64,000 nt of DNA, from NCBI GenBank assembly GCA_027924585.1, contig BSBM01000125.1, positions 2,175,001 through 2,239,000 of the forward strand, written 5' to 3'. Under the pieces are notes generated by a model that worked only from the letters and a program-made list of their open reading frames with translations, was not told the origin of the DNA and made no database searches. The position numbers and the translations under genes were made by a program. Positions 46,931 to 57,769 of the stretch are shown here, in pieces; within the stretch, counting starts at the first letter, position 1; every line of letters begins with the position of its first letter. The stretch comes from Larix kaempferi (taxonomy: Eukaryota > Streptophyta > Pinopsida > Pinales > Pinaceae).

Positions 46931-48556
46931 CTCCCTCTCAACGAGAAAGGGATTCGGTAGCAACCCCAACTTGTCTCTGAACTTCACAAAACTGTGTTTG
47001 CAAAGTGCCTTGGTGAAAATGTCTGCCACCTGCTCATGTGTCTGAATGTACTCCAACCGGATGGTTCCTCTCTGAACACAGTCTCTTAAGAAGTGGTATC
47101 TGATGTCTATGTGTTTGCTCCGGTCATGGAACGCTGGATTTTCAGATAGCCTGATGCCACTCTGATTGTCATAGTGAACTACTGTAGCCTCTAGCTCACA
47201 CTCGAACAACCCTGAAAGTAACTTCCTCAGCCACATACCCTCACAAGTAGCCATGCTAGCTGCCATGTACTCAGCCTCTGCCGAGCTCAATGCAACTGAC
47301 TTCTGCTTCCTGCTGAACCAAGAGACAATCCCTGACCTAATGCTGAAGCAACAACCTGAAGTACTCTTCCGGTCCTCTACACATCCTGCCCAGTCAGCAT
47401 CTGTGAAGCCTGCTGACTGTACACTCCCTCTACGCTCATAAACCAACCCATACTCCACTGTACCTCTGATGTAGCGAAGTATGTGCTTCGCAACTGTCCA
47501 ATGCACTCTCTGAGGGTCCACCATGAACTGACTCAAAGAGTTGATTGCAAAGCTGATGTCTGGCCGTGTGTTGATCAGATACATAAGTGATCCGATAAGC
47601 TGGCAATACAAGGTAGGATCAAATCCGTTTGACCTTGATGCATCAATATTCCTCCAGTTGGAAACTAGAGGGATGGCCATAGGCTTGCAATCCTCCATCC
47701 TGAATCTCTTCAAGATTTCCACTGCATACTTCCCCTATCCAATGAAGAAGCACCCGTCTCTCTGCCAAACCTCGAAGCCTAGAAAGTAATGCATCAACCC
47801 AAGGTCTTTCATCTCAAACTCCACTGCAAGATTTGACTTGCAGTCCCTGATCAGCTCCTCATCTCATGTGAGAAGGAGATCATCCACATATAGGACCAGT
47901 ATGAGAGGTACCTCACCTGCCAAGAAGTACAGGTTATGGTTTGCCTCACTCCGCTAAAACCCCATCTCTCGTAGATAGCTGTCAATCCTCGAGTACCAAG
48001 CTAGAGGTGCCTGCTTCAGCCCATAAAGAGCTCTCTGCAACCTGCATACATGCGACTCCCTACTATCCACCTCAAACCCCTCTGGCTGCTCAATATAAAC
48101 CTATTCCTCAATCACTCCATTGAGGAAGGCTGTCTTCATGTCCATCTGATGAACGCGCCAACCCATCTCTGCTGCCAATGATAGGATAATCTGAATAGAA
48201 GAATACCTAGCGACAGGGGCGAAGGTTTCCTCATAGTCAATACCTTCCTTATGCGAATACCCCTTCGCCGCGAAGTGTGCCTTGTACTTCTCCACACTTC
48301 CGTCTGCTACATGCTTTACCTTATAGATCCATCTAGAACCCACCACCTTCTTACCCTGCGGCCTCTGAACAACCTTCCAAACTTGATTCTTCATGATTGA
48401 GTCATACTCCTCAACCATGGCCTCTTGCCACACATCATGTTGTGCAGCCTCCTCGAAACTAGAAGGTTCAAAGTCAATCAACTCTATCATCAGTGCCATA
48501 TAACTCAATCTATCTGGTGGTGCGCTACGTCTGAAAGATCTTTGTGGAAGACTCAC
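46925..48556 (-). pseudogene. reverse transcriptase and RNase H of complete copia
   Basis: RT: WQEAMVEEYDSIMKN, SRWIYKVKHVADGS, HQMDMKTAFLNG, ALYGLKQ, YVDD at 47890-47879, DLGLMHYFLGFEVW. RNase H: FTDADWAGCVEDRKS, LSSAEAEYMAAS, HYDNQSGIRLSENP and DIRYHFLRDCV, with catalytic Asp and Glu present. Four stops (48103, 47956, 47866, 47737) lie in RT; the 265 codons from 47722 to the end are open. Confidence 0.92.
46931..46939 (-). promoter_or_regulatory. polypurine tract of complete copia
   Basis: GAGAGGGAG on the minus strand ends at the TGTTAG of the 3' LTR and doubles as codons for Glu-Arg-Glu. Confidence 0.85.
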
Positions 48557-48899
48557 CTGTCTGGAATCCTAAACTGTGGACCTATACCACTTAGGGCGTG
48601 GCCTAGTGTCTGCATGCTGCGGCTGCTGGATGTCCTCCTCCTGTTGCTGCTCATCCTCCCCATCAATGTTAGGAGGATCCTGTCCACTTGAATCCCTCTT
48701 ACTGTCAGAGCCTGTGCTCTGTGTCTGAACCTGTACCTGTGACTCCTCCAACTTGACTCCCTCTGAGTCAACAACTGGTTGCTCCTGTGTTGGTAAGTCC
48801 ATAGATCTTCTCAAGGCTCTGTCCTTGTCAAACTGGACATCCCTGCTCACAATGATCCTCTTGCGAGCTGGGATATATACTCTATAAGCCTTGGAAATC

Positions 48900-50152
48900 T
48901 CACTATACCCAACTAGAAGCCCCTTCTCACTAGAAGGATCCAGCTTCTTCCTAGTGTCAGCATGAATGTGACAATAGAAGATACTCCCAAATATACGCAA
49001 ATGACTCACGTCTGGTCTAGTACCTATAAATACCTCCTCAGGTGTCTTCCTCCCCAATGCAGTGTGGGGACACCTGTTCTGGACATATACTGCAGTTCGA
49101 AATGCCTCGGCCCATAGGAATAGTGGTAATCTCTGATCAAATAACATGGCCTTGGCTGCACTCACCATTGTCCTGTTCTTCCTCTCCGCCACCCCATTAT
49201 GTTGTGGGGTATGAGGAACAGTGTGTTCCTTCTTGATTCCCTCTGATGCATAGTACTCCATGAACTTTATGCCAGTGTACTCACCACCGTTGTCTGTCCT
49301 CAATATCCGGATCTTCTTCCCTGTTTGATTCTCCACGAGAGTCTTGAACTCTCGGAACCGATCAAAGACCTCTAACTTGGCCTTCAGAAAATAGATCCAG
49401 GTTTTCCTGGAATAGTCATCAATGAATGTGATGCAGTAACTGTAACCACTGAAAGAACTAACACTCATCGGTCCTCATACGTCCGAATGCACCAAGTCCA
49501 AGACTCTCTCAGACTTGTGCTCACTATGTGGGAAAGGCTTCCTGATGTTCTTCCCCAATGCACAACCCTTGCAGTGGTTGTGCTTGTCCTCCTGAACTAA
49601 AGGAACTCCAATGACTGCCTGTCTCAGATGCCTCAGTGCAACATGGTGTAAGTGTGCCATCCTCCTATGCCACAACTCACAATCACTACTGTTGATGCTG
49701 ACCAGAGCCTTTGCAGGCTCAAACTGTAGTCTGTAAACCTTCCCGCTTCGAACCCCAATCACTCTATCCAATCTCTGATCTGACCCACCAAGTCTGATAT
49801 ATACTTTCCTATCACGGAAAGTCACTAGAAAACCCTTATCTTCTAGTGTGGATACTGATATGAGATTCTTGGTCATCCCTGGAACATATAGCACATCAGC
49901 AAAGCTGATAGGCTTCCTAGTCTCCCTCTGAAACGATACAGTGCCAACACCCTGCGCATGATAGCGTGCATCATCTCCTAACTCAATATGGAGATTCACT
50001 CCACCCTCCTGCAATCTCTTGAAGAACCCTCTGTGTCCTGTCATGTGACAACATGCACCACTATCAACATACTAGATACTGCTGCTGACAGAACTTGCCA
50101 TGCAAGCTACCAAACAATAGTCCTCCTCAAAACTAGTGCTGAAATCATCCTC
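48900..50152 (-). pseudogene. protease and integrase region of complete copia
   Basis: The protease motif YVDSGACCHMTG (DSGA at 50065-50054) is kept; the preceding residue is a stop. The integrase zinc-binding HHCC is present (LWHRRMAHLHH and HCKGCALGK). The DDE core follows with FIDDYSRKTWIYFLKAK, LRTDNGGEYTG and NGVAERKNRTM, so all three acidic residues survive. The stop at 49477 falls between the zinc finger and the core. Confidence 0.9.
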
Positions 50153-50956
50153 CTATGAAGATCCTGCCATCTGTGTGTTTTTGTTGTTCTTCTTTTTTTG
50201 CGGGCACTGGGAAGCAAAATGTCCATGCTGGTGATAGATGAAGCACTTGAATTTTTCCATGTCCAATTTCTTCTTGCCACCTTTCTTCTTCTTTGCCTTC
50301 CCCTTACCTTTGCTCAATAGGGCTAGAGCCTCTTCATCCACGATCTGTGTAGTACCGTTGGATGAAGTTGATCCTTGACCCATGCGGGTCTCTTCCTGTG
50401 CGAATTCATCCCACAATCTGTGCCAGTCAGGGAGCTTCTCCTTAGCCACCACACCTTTAACAAAGACGTCCCATGGCTTAGAAAAGCCATTGAGAGCTAT
50501 ATGCACTAGCTCCTCATCCTCAGTCTTAGAGCCCACTGCTCCAAGATCATTCCTGATCTGTGTGAGCCTTGTAAGATAAGGCACCACTCCTTCACCCTTG
50601 GACATCCTGGTACTGCGCATTCTCTCCTACAGTACCATCTTCCAGTTTTCATTCTTGCTCTGGTAAAGACTCTCCAAAGCCGTCCACATCTCTAATGCGG
50701 ACTTATTTCCAGACAGGTGAGGGACTATGTGGTCCTTCACCCCATCTAGAATGATCAACATAGCTCTGGAATCTATCTTCTTCCAAGCTGCCAAATCTTC
50801 CAGATCTGTGGGAGCAACCTTGGTACTATCAATGTGCTCTGCAGCATCATTAACATCCAGGATCCTTGTGATCCTCTCTTTCCAAGTAGGAAAGTTCTGT
50901 GCCCCTTGGAGTCTATCCTCAACTCTCAACTCTGCGGCCATAGTAAATAGTGCCAA
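50153..50956 (-). pseudogene. gag: gag region of complete copia
   Basis: RLQGAQNFPTWKERI and KSALEMWTALESLYQ mark the N-terminus and UBN2 core; VPYLTRLTQIRNDL and ELVHIALNGFSKPWD follow. A Lys-rich tract leads to the knuckle at 50245-50204, which reads CFIYHQHGHFASQC, so the second ligand is Tyr instead of Cys. The stop at 50629 separates the first 109 codons. Confidence 0.9.
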
Positions 50957-51026
50957 TTAACCCTTGGATAGATATGCAGTGATCTATCCAAGTACTCTGC
51001 TGCTATCTCTCAGTCTGCTCAGAAGA

Positions 51027-51038
51027 GCTCTGATACCA
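51027..51038 (-). promoter_or_regulatory. perfect iMet primer-binding site
   Basis: TGGTATCAGAGC on the minus strand follows the LTR with no gap and matches the plant initiator tRNA-Met site at all twelve bases. Confidence 0.92.
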
Positions 51039-51455
51039 TGTAAATTTTCCTTTAAAGCACAAACTAGAGTTGAAACAGTATATTTAAAATTGTTCACTGA
51101 AATAACCACACATGTGCTTCTTTACTAGTATGCAGCGGAAATAAAACAAATACTGAGAGCACTAATCAGTCAATCACACCAATGAAAGATAACACAATAT
51201 TTTTGGGTATAAACCCCTGGACAAAACCCAAGATGGGAAAACCGGTGCAGCAGTATGAGAGTAAATTTTATTGAGAAAATATAGAGCTGTTACAATATCA
51301 GAGAATTCGATTTTCTGCCCTAGATGGTTGAATCAAAACACCAAAAATTATCACTGAGAAAAAAACTTGATAACTGGCACGGTTCCCAAAGATGTACAGC
51401 TGCTACAGTACGGCCGTACGGCCTGCTGTATGGATCTGTACGGAATGTACGTAAT

Positions 51456-51535
51456 CACTGTTCACGCTGTACGGATCACTGTTCATGCGGTATGGATTAT
51501 TGTTCACATGGTACGGATTACTATTCACGCCTGCC
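51456..51535 (-). repeat. 21-bp repeats in the 5' LTR of complete copia
   Basis: Four copies of a unit reading GTGAACAGTAATCCGTACC on the minus strand. They fall after the TATA box, so they would lie in the transcribed R/U5 leader. Confidence 0.75.
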
Positions 51536-51678
51536 TACTGTCCTCTTTCTCTGAAAAATCTGGTCTCTTCCTTCAATTGCTGCTCCTCCGTCTTCTTCGC
51601 CAAAATTCTCTCTCTCTCACTCTTCTTCCTCTGTCTCTTGTCGGAATGCAATTGTGTCCTCTCCACCAATTGATCTCT

Positions 51679-51688
51679 CTTATAAAAC
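51679..51688 (-). promoter_or_regulatory. TATA box in the complete copia 5' LTR
   Basis: TTTTATAAGAG on the minus strand; the other LTR has TTATATAAGAG at the equivalent place (46761-46770). Confidence 0.55.
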
Positions 51689-51870
51689 TTTATTCAAAGC
51701 GAAAAACCTAATTTCACTTAAAGTAAAAACCTAATTTCACTTTCACTTTAGAAAAAGTGCTTAATAAAGTTAATTAATTTTAAATACAATTGGCTTCCTG
51801 TTTAGTGTCTTTCTAGCATGCAAGGACACATGCAATGCTAGAAGACCTTCCTTGTTGCCACTGTCTAACA

Positions 51871-52130
51871 CAAGGATCGCATTACTGATAACAATTATTC
51901 AATTGTGAGACAAGCAACTGGGAGTCTGAATAGATGCAAAGGTGATGAATGCTCATAAGGAGAGCATCATCTAAGAGGCCAATCATAGCATCATACTATG
52001 CATGTTTATTGGTGGCTACACCAATACATATGCCATTGATATGGATCAAGTTCTATGGCAGAGAGAAAAATCCCCACACAGTTGAGGCTATATTTGGACA
52101 AAATTTACTTATGCCATCAGCATATGACAA
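51871..52130 (-). pseudogene. second RNase H of the gypsy element, N-terminal part
   Basis: Downstream of integrase on the minus strand: an ADG near 52120 that fits the first catalytic Asp, then IGVATNKHA, YDAMIGLLDDAL and IYSDSQLLVSQLN. In the A-E-Y-D pattern the Glu codon is a stop (51998-51996). The domain is cut at the CAAGG duplication. Its look (ATNN-AEY, SDSQLLVSQ) is that of the RVT_3/archaeal-type RNase H, not the tethered gypsy RNase H. Confidence 0.65.
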
Positions 52131-52228
52131 CATCAAGGAAAGGAACCATGAGACCTATCTTAAAAAAAGAAGGGAAAAACTAAAAAGAAAATAACTATGG
52201 TACAAAGGGTCCAATGCTCGGTAAAAAA

Positions 52229-53440
52229 TCAAGCATAAAATATCTTGAGGGACAACCCATTGTGGGGGTCCTTCAAGAATCGACCTTCGAAATTAGCTAG
52301 GAGGTATACCCCCTTTCCTAGAAATTTTTTCACTACATAAGGTCTTTGCCACATGGACTCCAATTTTCCTTTTCCAAGCTTGTCATGAGATTGGTTGTAA
52401 GCGAGGACAAGGTCATATTCTTTCAATGCACGGGGCCAGACATGGGTGTCGAAATGGGATTTTGACCAATTCTTGGAAGCCTCAATTGTTTGTAGAGCTA
52501 CTTGATGATCCTCATCTTCTTGTTCAAGGGTGATCAAGTGTTGTTCTAGAGTGGTTGTATTTGGAAACAATTCGATGACTATGTACAAGGGTGGAATCTA
52601 GTACTTGATTGGTAAGACGAACTCCACTCCATGCATGAGATGGAATGGAGTGAATATCATTGCAGTTTTGGTGGATGTGTGGTATGCCCATAGGGATGGA
52701 AATAACATGTGGTTCCTATTGGAATTTTTATTGGCCACCGTACATTGGATCATGGTCTTACTTAAAATTATTGATGGCCTTTAACTTCTCATTTCCTTGG
52801 GGGTAATATGTAGAAGAGAACTAGAGCTCAAATTTTAAAATATGGGAAAAATATTTCCACGTGGTCCCCTTAAATTTGGAGCCATGATTTGACACCAAGT
52901 GGAAAAGGACACCAAATCAAATGTGACATGATTGAAAAAGAATCGTGCGGTGGTGACTCTGGTGCAATTTAAGGTCGACATGGCATCAACCCATTTTGTG
53001 AAATAGTTAATGACCATGATTATATACTTATGACCACCAACAAAAGTTGGATTGCATTCCATGTATTCAATGGCCCACTTGCAAAAGGGTTCGACAGTTA
53101 CGACTGAATGCAAAAGTGTTGGAAGGATTCTTGCTTAGGAGAAAAGAGTTGGAAACTGTGGCAATGCAATCCAAAAACATGGTCAGCTAGAAATAACCGG
53201 CACAGATGAATTTTGAGTGGTGGATTTCCCTGAAAGGTGACCACCACAAGAACCACTATGGTATTTGTTTAAGACCCAGTCTACCTCATCATGGGTAAGG
53301 CATCTATGTAATATAGTATTGACGCCATGTCGATACAAGACATCCCCAATAACAAGATATCAAGGTTCTTGGTGACAAATGCGACGACAGTCTTCACGGT
53401 TGAGGTGAGTATGTTTGAACTTATGAGTGCAAAAATACAC
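52229..53440 (-). pseudogene. gypsy integrase, decayed
   Basis: The zinc-binding region (about 53440-53200) is spread over frames and keeps GDVLYRHGV and YHSGSCGGHLSG. The core block 53113-52835 has FCKWAIEYMECNP, GGHKYIIMVINYFTKWVDAM; the first catalytic Asp, normally in IDF/IDY, is Glu. The C-terminal block 52588-52229 has VLAYNQSHDKLGKGK, MWQRPYVVKKFLGKG and NGLSLKIFYA. Integrase would insert element DNA into the genome. At least two frameshifts separate the blocks. Confidence 0.75.
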
Positions 53441-53589
53441 TAGGATGTCATTGTACCATGGATCCTGAATATATGGTGAAAATATGTTCATCTCGAAGAT
53501 GATCGATGATGGGTGATGAGACAGACGCAGAGGGTAAATCCGTCATAATTTATTCCAATGTTAATGCTTTGGTTCTCTTAGGTGTGATG

Positions 53590-54200
53590 AAATTGAGATC
53601 ATATTATTGAAATATCACAATCCACTTAGCCACACATCCTTGGATGAGGGATTGAATCAAGTGGTATAAAATGGGGTTTGAATTGGAAACAAATTTGTTT
53701 CGTCTCATCAGAATGTAATGCCAAATCTTTTGAAATGAAAATACTATAGCTAGAGTTAACTTCTCCTCGTGCAAGAAGGAGAGAGGGGGGGCAAATTGGT
53801 TCTGAATCACATATTAAATAACATGATCCTAGTGAGAAGAGTCCTCTTGGACTAACACTTCAAGGATGACAAATTTGGATGCTGAAATATAAATGATAAA
53901 ATCCTTTGTAAAATCCGAAGGGCAGACCAATAGAGTGGAAGTTAGAGATTTTTTGAAAGCATCAAAAGCGACCTGAGCATGCTCATCCCAAACAAAAGGG
54001 ATGTTGGATCACAGAAAATGTAGGCATTCATGGACTGTGGTAGCATAGTCCAGTATGAAGTGATGGTAAAAAATTGGCCTTGCCTTGCAGAATTTAAAAC
54101 TTGAACAACATCCATGGAAGGGGGAGGTTAATGATCGCTTCAACTTTTATGGGAAAAACCTTGATCCCTTGCTGAGATACGATGAATCCTAGTAATCGAC
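53590..54200 (-). pseudogene. gypsy RT connection and first RNase H, decayed
   Basis: Broken frames follow RT. The best block (53810-53604) has PPLSFLHEEKLTLAIVFS and HYILMRRNKFVSNSNPI, which fit the tethered RNase H of gypsy Pol (the usual text there reads like a FKHYLLG... strand of tether). It is followed by VAKWIVIF. Catalytic residues are not clear. Confidence 0.5.
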
Positions 54201-54258
54201 CATCCATGATGCAAGAAAAACACTCGAGTGGTTTCAAGTGTATGTTATACTTGCGACA

Positions 54259-54823
54259 CTAGAGGAACACTTGTTGAAGGTCCTCTAAATGCTGTGAACG
54301 GTTTTTGGAGCAAGTCGTGAGGTCATCCAAGTACGTGAGAATGATATGAAACAAGTCATGAAAGCAATATGACATGGCACACTGGAAGGTTGCGCCAACA
54401 TTTTTTAGTTCGAATGGCATAACTCGATATGCGAATGTTCCCCATGGGGTGGTGAAGGCATTTTTGTACTGGTCTTCTTTTTGGATCTGGATTTGGTTGT
54501 ACCCTAAGAATCCATCCATAAAGGAAAGGACCACATTCCCAACAGTGAGCACAAGCATCGATGAATTCATATATACAGGGGGTGGGGTATTTATCTTTTG
54601 GACATGCCAAATTCAAGTCGTGGAATTCAGTATAGACATGCAAGGTTCCTTGTTTCTTGTTGACCAATATTGGGTTACATAACCATGTGGTGTAGGTAAT
54701 TGGATAAATGAATCGAGCTTTGCGTAACTTCTCAATTTCTACTTTGATGAATGGCACTTTTGAAGGTGAATAGGACTTTGATTCTAGCAGACCGGTGAAA
54801 GGTAGAATGATAGTGGGATCCAT
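54259..54823 (-). pseudogene. gypsy reverse transcriptase
   Basis: Starts with fingers text (VEIEKLRKARFIYPI, NPILVNKKQGTLHV, DLNLACPKDKYPTP), shifts frame near 54570, and continues LSFMDGFLGYNQIQI, TTPWGTFAYRVMPF and YLDD at 54333-54322. The catalytic aspartates are kept, but the frameshift and stops outside the two blocks make the protein inactive. Confidence 0.85.
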
Positions 54824-55393
54824 GCCAGGAATATCGACATAAGACCAATCAAATATGTCATGAAGTTCTTGAAAAAGTGCTTTGTAAGTGGAAACTTATT
54901 CAGGAGTGCAAGAATCTCTCAAAAGGATAATCTTGTGACATTTGGTTTTGTGGATATGTTAACCTTGGTCATAGGGGAAATGTTAGCCATGTTACCTTCC
55001 TCAAAAGCGTTAGGGGTAAGAATCAGGTTTTAAAACCAATCAATGTTTCCAAGTGGAATGAAGTCCTTTGAATCAAAAGAGAATTGATTCGAAGATGACA
55101 TCAAGGGGATGGGTTCATAGGGGATGAAATACACATGATTGTGCATGTCATCCCAAGGAAAATCCAGTGTTGTGAGCACTTTGAGTATTTCCTCATAACT
55201 ACACAATATTTATTTAGACAAATCGATAGGGGTTAGTTCTAATGAGACAAAAACAACAACATCATTAGATGATGAAAAAGGTTCACCAAAGGATGAGATA
55301 TAGTATATAATAGTCATCTCTTTTGATGAGGACGTTAGGGGTTAAGATTTGTTAATGAGAGTGACTTGAGATTCTACTGAAAGGTGGCATAAA

Positions 55394-55709
55394 TCAATGA
55401 GCACAAATATGTACTATGACAAGTCTAAGCAATGGTTGAGTATTGAATGTAGAGGCCACACAACACACAAGGGTGATAGGATCACAAAGACTTTTTCTTT
55501 GTTTTGGGGGCATCAGGGAGGTGAACCACCATAATGTTTTTGTCAGTGGCATATTCCAACATTTGCAAATGAATACACAGGATCGGAAACTCCAGACATT
55601 GTTGGGTAGCATGTCCCAAAATATCGCATATGGAGCAAGGAAGAGGGGTGCACGTCGTCGCATTAGGAGGGGGTTTCACTGGTTGAGTTGGTTTTAGTGG
55701 CATAGTCAC
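55394..55709 (-). pseudogene. gag: gypsy gag nucleocapsid fragment
   Basis: A complete C-x2-C-x4-H-x4-C knuckle (CSICDILGHATQQC) follows a Pro-rich stretch. About 40 codons further, in a neighbouring frame, CVVC-type text marks a damaged second knuckle. Tandem knuckles bind element RNA in Gag. The capsid part upstream to about 56000 is not recognisable. Confidence 0.6.
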
Positions 55710-56000
55710 GTTTTTAGTGTTTCTCCTTTCGGAGAGGTTGGATAGTTGGAGGTGCTTCTATAATGACTCCAGGGGGTGGGATTTTATTAGTACCGATGGG
55801 TTGCACAGGTGTCAGGAAACCTGAGGGGTAGGGGGTGGGTTTGGTGGATTGAGGTACCAAACTGTGAGTCCTAGTGTGAATATTGATAGATTGAGCATTT
55901 CCATCATGCGTATGCTTACCACTCTACATAGTGGGAATACGAATGCGATATGTTGGATGGGAATGGTTCCCCACTAATTTCTAGGTAACTGACTGGGAGA

Positions 56001-57464
56001 TAGAACATGTTGGGGTTGGATTGTCGGTTTAACTGAAGAGATAGAAGATAAATCAGATATATTGACTTTGGGAGCAGGGGATGATAAATCCTAAAATGTC
56101 CCTGTCATGGTAGCATAAAAAAAAACACCTGGACCACCATTTGAATAGGTGGGGAGGGTCATATTGGTGAAATTGTTGCCGATCGCAGGTAAGACATTAT
56201 CCAGACAAGATGGACCCTTAGGATCATAGTAAGTCAACTAATCCAACTTTACGATCCTCCCTTCACGGGGAAACATCATAAGTATGAATATGGATGAAGT
56301 GACTACTTTCATAGCATACATGTAATTGCGATGTAAGAGGAGGCTATAATCTAACTAGGAACTAACAATCTCTATAGATCCACTGTGTATCATCTTCATG
56401 GCCATTGTCTATCGTATTATATTTGTTCCATGGATCCATTGTGTATTATGTCTATGGCCATGATCCTGCATTCATTATATGTCATGGATCCACAGTGTAC
56501 TTTGATTTGGAGGCCATGTTCCTTTCACACTTGAGCATGGGCATACTCGCCTCAGGAAGAGAGTGTTATGATGCCTGGTTTTCAGTTCCAGGTTGTCTTC
56601 TAGATCCAGTATTGGTGAATTCTAATTGAACATCTAATTCTACTCTAACCTCATACATTAGGGGGTATCTGTTATAGCAATAGTTTACTCAGTGATGCTC
56701 AAAAACATCCTACATTCACCTCATAAATCAATTGTGACCAAAATCCTTCAGAAAATAATATTTTGGCTTGTATACGCACCTAGTTAGGGAGAAAAGCATG
56801 TATATGCATGTTATCCTTAAGCAACATGCATACACCTCATGAAATTCGAAAAATGAATTTCCACATGTGGTTGGGAAAGTTAGAGTTCCTTCTAGTCCCA
56901 ATTACACAAGAACCAACTACCTAAACCACCCACACCAAATTATAAAACAAGCCTCAAATGGAAGGATGGGGACCAATCATGATTAGATCAAGTATATGCT
57001 GGAGAAATAGAATCGAGAGTTCACCTCAAGGATTTTACAATACCCTTCCTCTCAGTCTCCCATTTGTGTTGAGTCACCCTTGTTCTTTATATTTAACTAC
57101 GATAGTCATACTTAATCCATTTTACTCATCATTCAAGGAAGTTCGTGGAAGAAGTCTTATTAGTGGCCCATGCATGGAGAATCCATACTAGTGATGGAAA
57201 CACCTCACTGAAGACTTGAGTATACCTTTGTATATTTTGTTTTGTCTCTTGAATAATATGATATCACTCTTCTTTCCCTCCCCTGAAACATTCTTGTTTA
57301 TGTTGTAACTTGTTTACTTAGGATTTTTTGAGCGATTGAACTGTTGTAGAACAATACATGTTTGTTTACTTTGTTCAATTATGAATTCAATTCATTTCTT
57401 TGATTATTATTGTTCAATAGTAAAAGGTATTTGAGAAGGTTACTCACTTGTTTCTTGTGTGCAG
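56001..57464. other. unassigned DNA right of the gypsy remnant
   Basis: Expected to hold the gypsy capsid, leader and 5' LTR, but no motif, primer-binding site or repeat shared with 43-46 kb was found. A run of GATCCA(T/C)(T/G)GTGTA words recurs at 56375-56500. Confidence 0.3.
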
Positions 57465-57543
57465 GAGTGTGAGGATTCTAATATCAAACAGAAGAAAAGT
57501 ATCGGAGACACACAATTGCGAGTATTCAACCATCCAGATCCAA
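57465..57543 (+). pseudogene. possible stray host exon
   Basis: A 79-bp block lies between a good 3' splice site (TTTCTTGTGTGCAG) and a near-consensus 5' splice site (CAA/GTAAGTA). It is open in frame (ECEDSNIKQKKSIG, RVFNHPDP). The host family is not recognised and no neighbouring exon was seen. It may be a gene fragment left by rearrangement, or chance. Confidence 0.25.
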
Positions 57544-57769
57544 GTAAGTACATATTTCCATCTCTTTGGATTCAATCTTTGTTGGAAAAGTTAGAAATTC
57601 AATTCAAATATTACTTGATCTATGATAGCCCTGAACCCTGTCTATTTAGGTGAGTTAAAATCATTTAACACCTTCTGATTTCAAGAATGTCCTATGATCG
57701 ATGTTCCATCCATAGAAACAACTTTTTGTTGTATTGAATTTACTTCATTAGGCTAGGAAATAAGTCTCC

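Larger units (their letters stand above)
46925..50956 (-). pseudogene. copia gag-pol polyprotein, one frame with nine stops
   Basis: From ATG 50956 to stop 46925 is 1,344 codons in one frame with no frameshift. Stops interrupt at 50629, 50155, 50074, 49477, 48571, 48103, 47956, 47866 and 47737 (first base of each codon on the minus strand). Most of these are TAG, several at positions where relatives have Gln (CAG) or Trp (TGG), which points to C-to-T change at CHG sites; two (48103, 47866) look like G-to-T. The second Cys of the gag knuckle is Tyr. The natural stop lies inside the 3' LTR, and the polypurine tract encodes ERE. Known role: Gag packages RNA; Pol matures, copies and integrates it. 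Confidence 0.93.
51039..51870 (-). repeat. 5' LTR of complete copia
   Basis: 832 bp; on the minus strand it starts TGTTAGACAG and ends AATTTACA. A TATA box TTTTATAAGAG lies at 51679-51688. It has an extra 20-25-bp duplication of ACCTAATTTCACTT absent from the other LTR. Confidence 0.95.
46131..51875 (-). mobile_element. complete Ty1/copia element nested in the gypsy RNase H
   Basis: The element spans 46136-51870 (5,735 bp) with target duplication CAAGG (46131-46135, 51871-51875). LTRs are 795 and 832 bp and differ at roughly 4% of positions by eye plus short indels. A perfect iMet primer-binding site, a polypurine tract and a full gag-protease-integrase-RT-RNase H frame all read minus. Nine stops disable it. 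It is the most complete element in the window. Confidence 0.95.
45977..56000 (-). mobile_element. decayed Ty3/gypsy element, split by a copia insertion
   Basis: Minus-strand order: gag zinc knuckles (55709-55400), RT (54823-54259), RNase H (about 53810-53600), integrase (about 53440-52229), then a second RNase H (52125-51876 plus 46135-45977). Text such as TTPWGTFAYRVMPF, YLDDL and NGLSLKIFYA fits the plant Tat-like gypsy group. The copia element 46136-51870 splits the second RNase H; across the CAAGG duplication the reading frame resumes without loss. LTRs and ends are not resolved. Confidence 0.8.

Noticed and set aside
51949-52194. 81-codon plus-strand ORF
   Set aside because: It is the antisense of the gypsy RNase H remnant on the minus strand.
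43000-57300. LTR pair for the gypsy element
   Set aside because: I compared both flanks by eye and found no direct repeat or primer-binding site.
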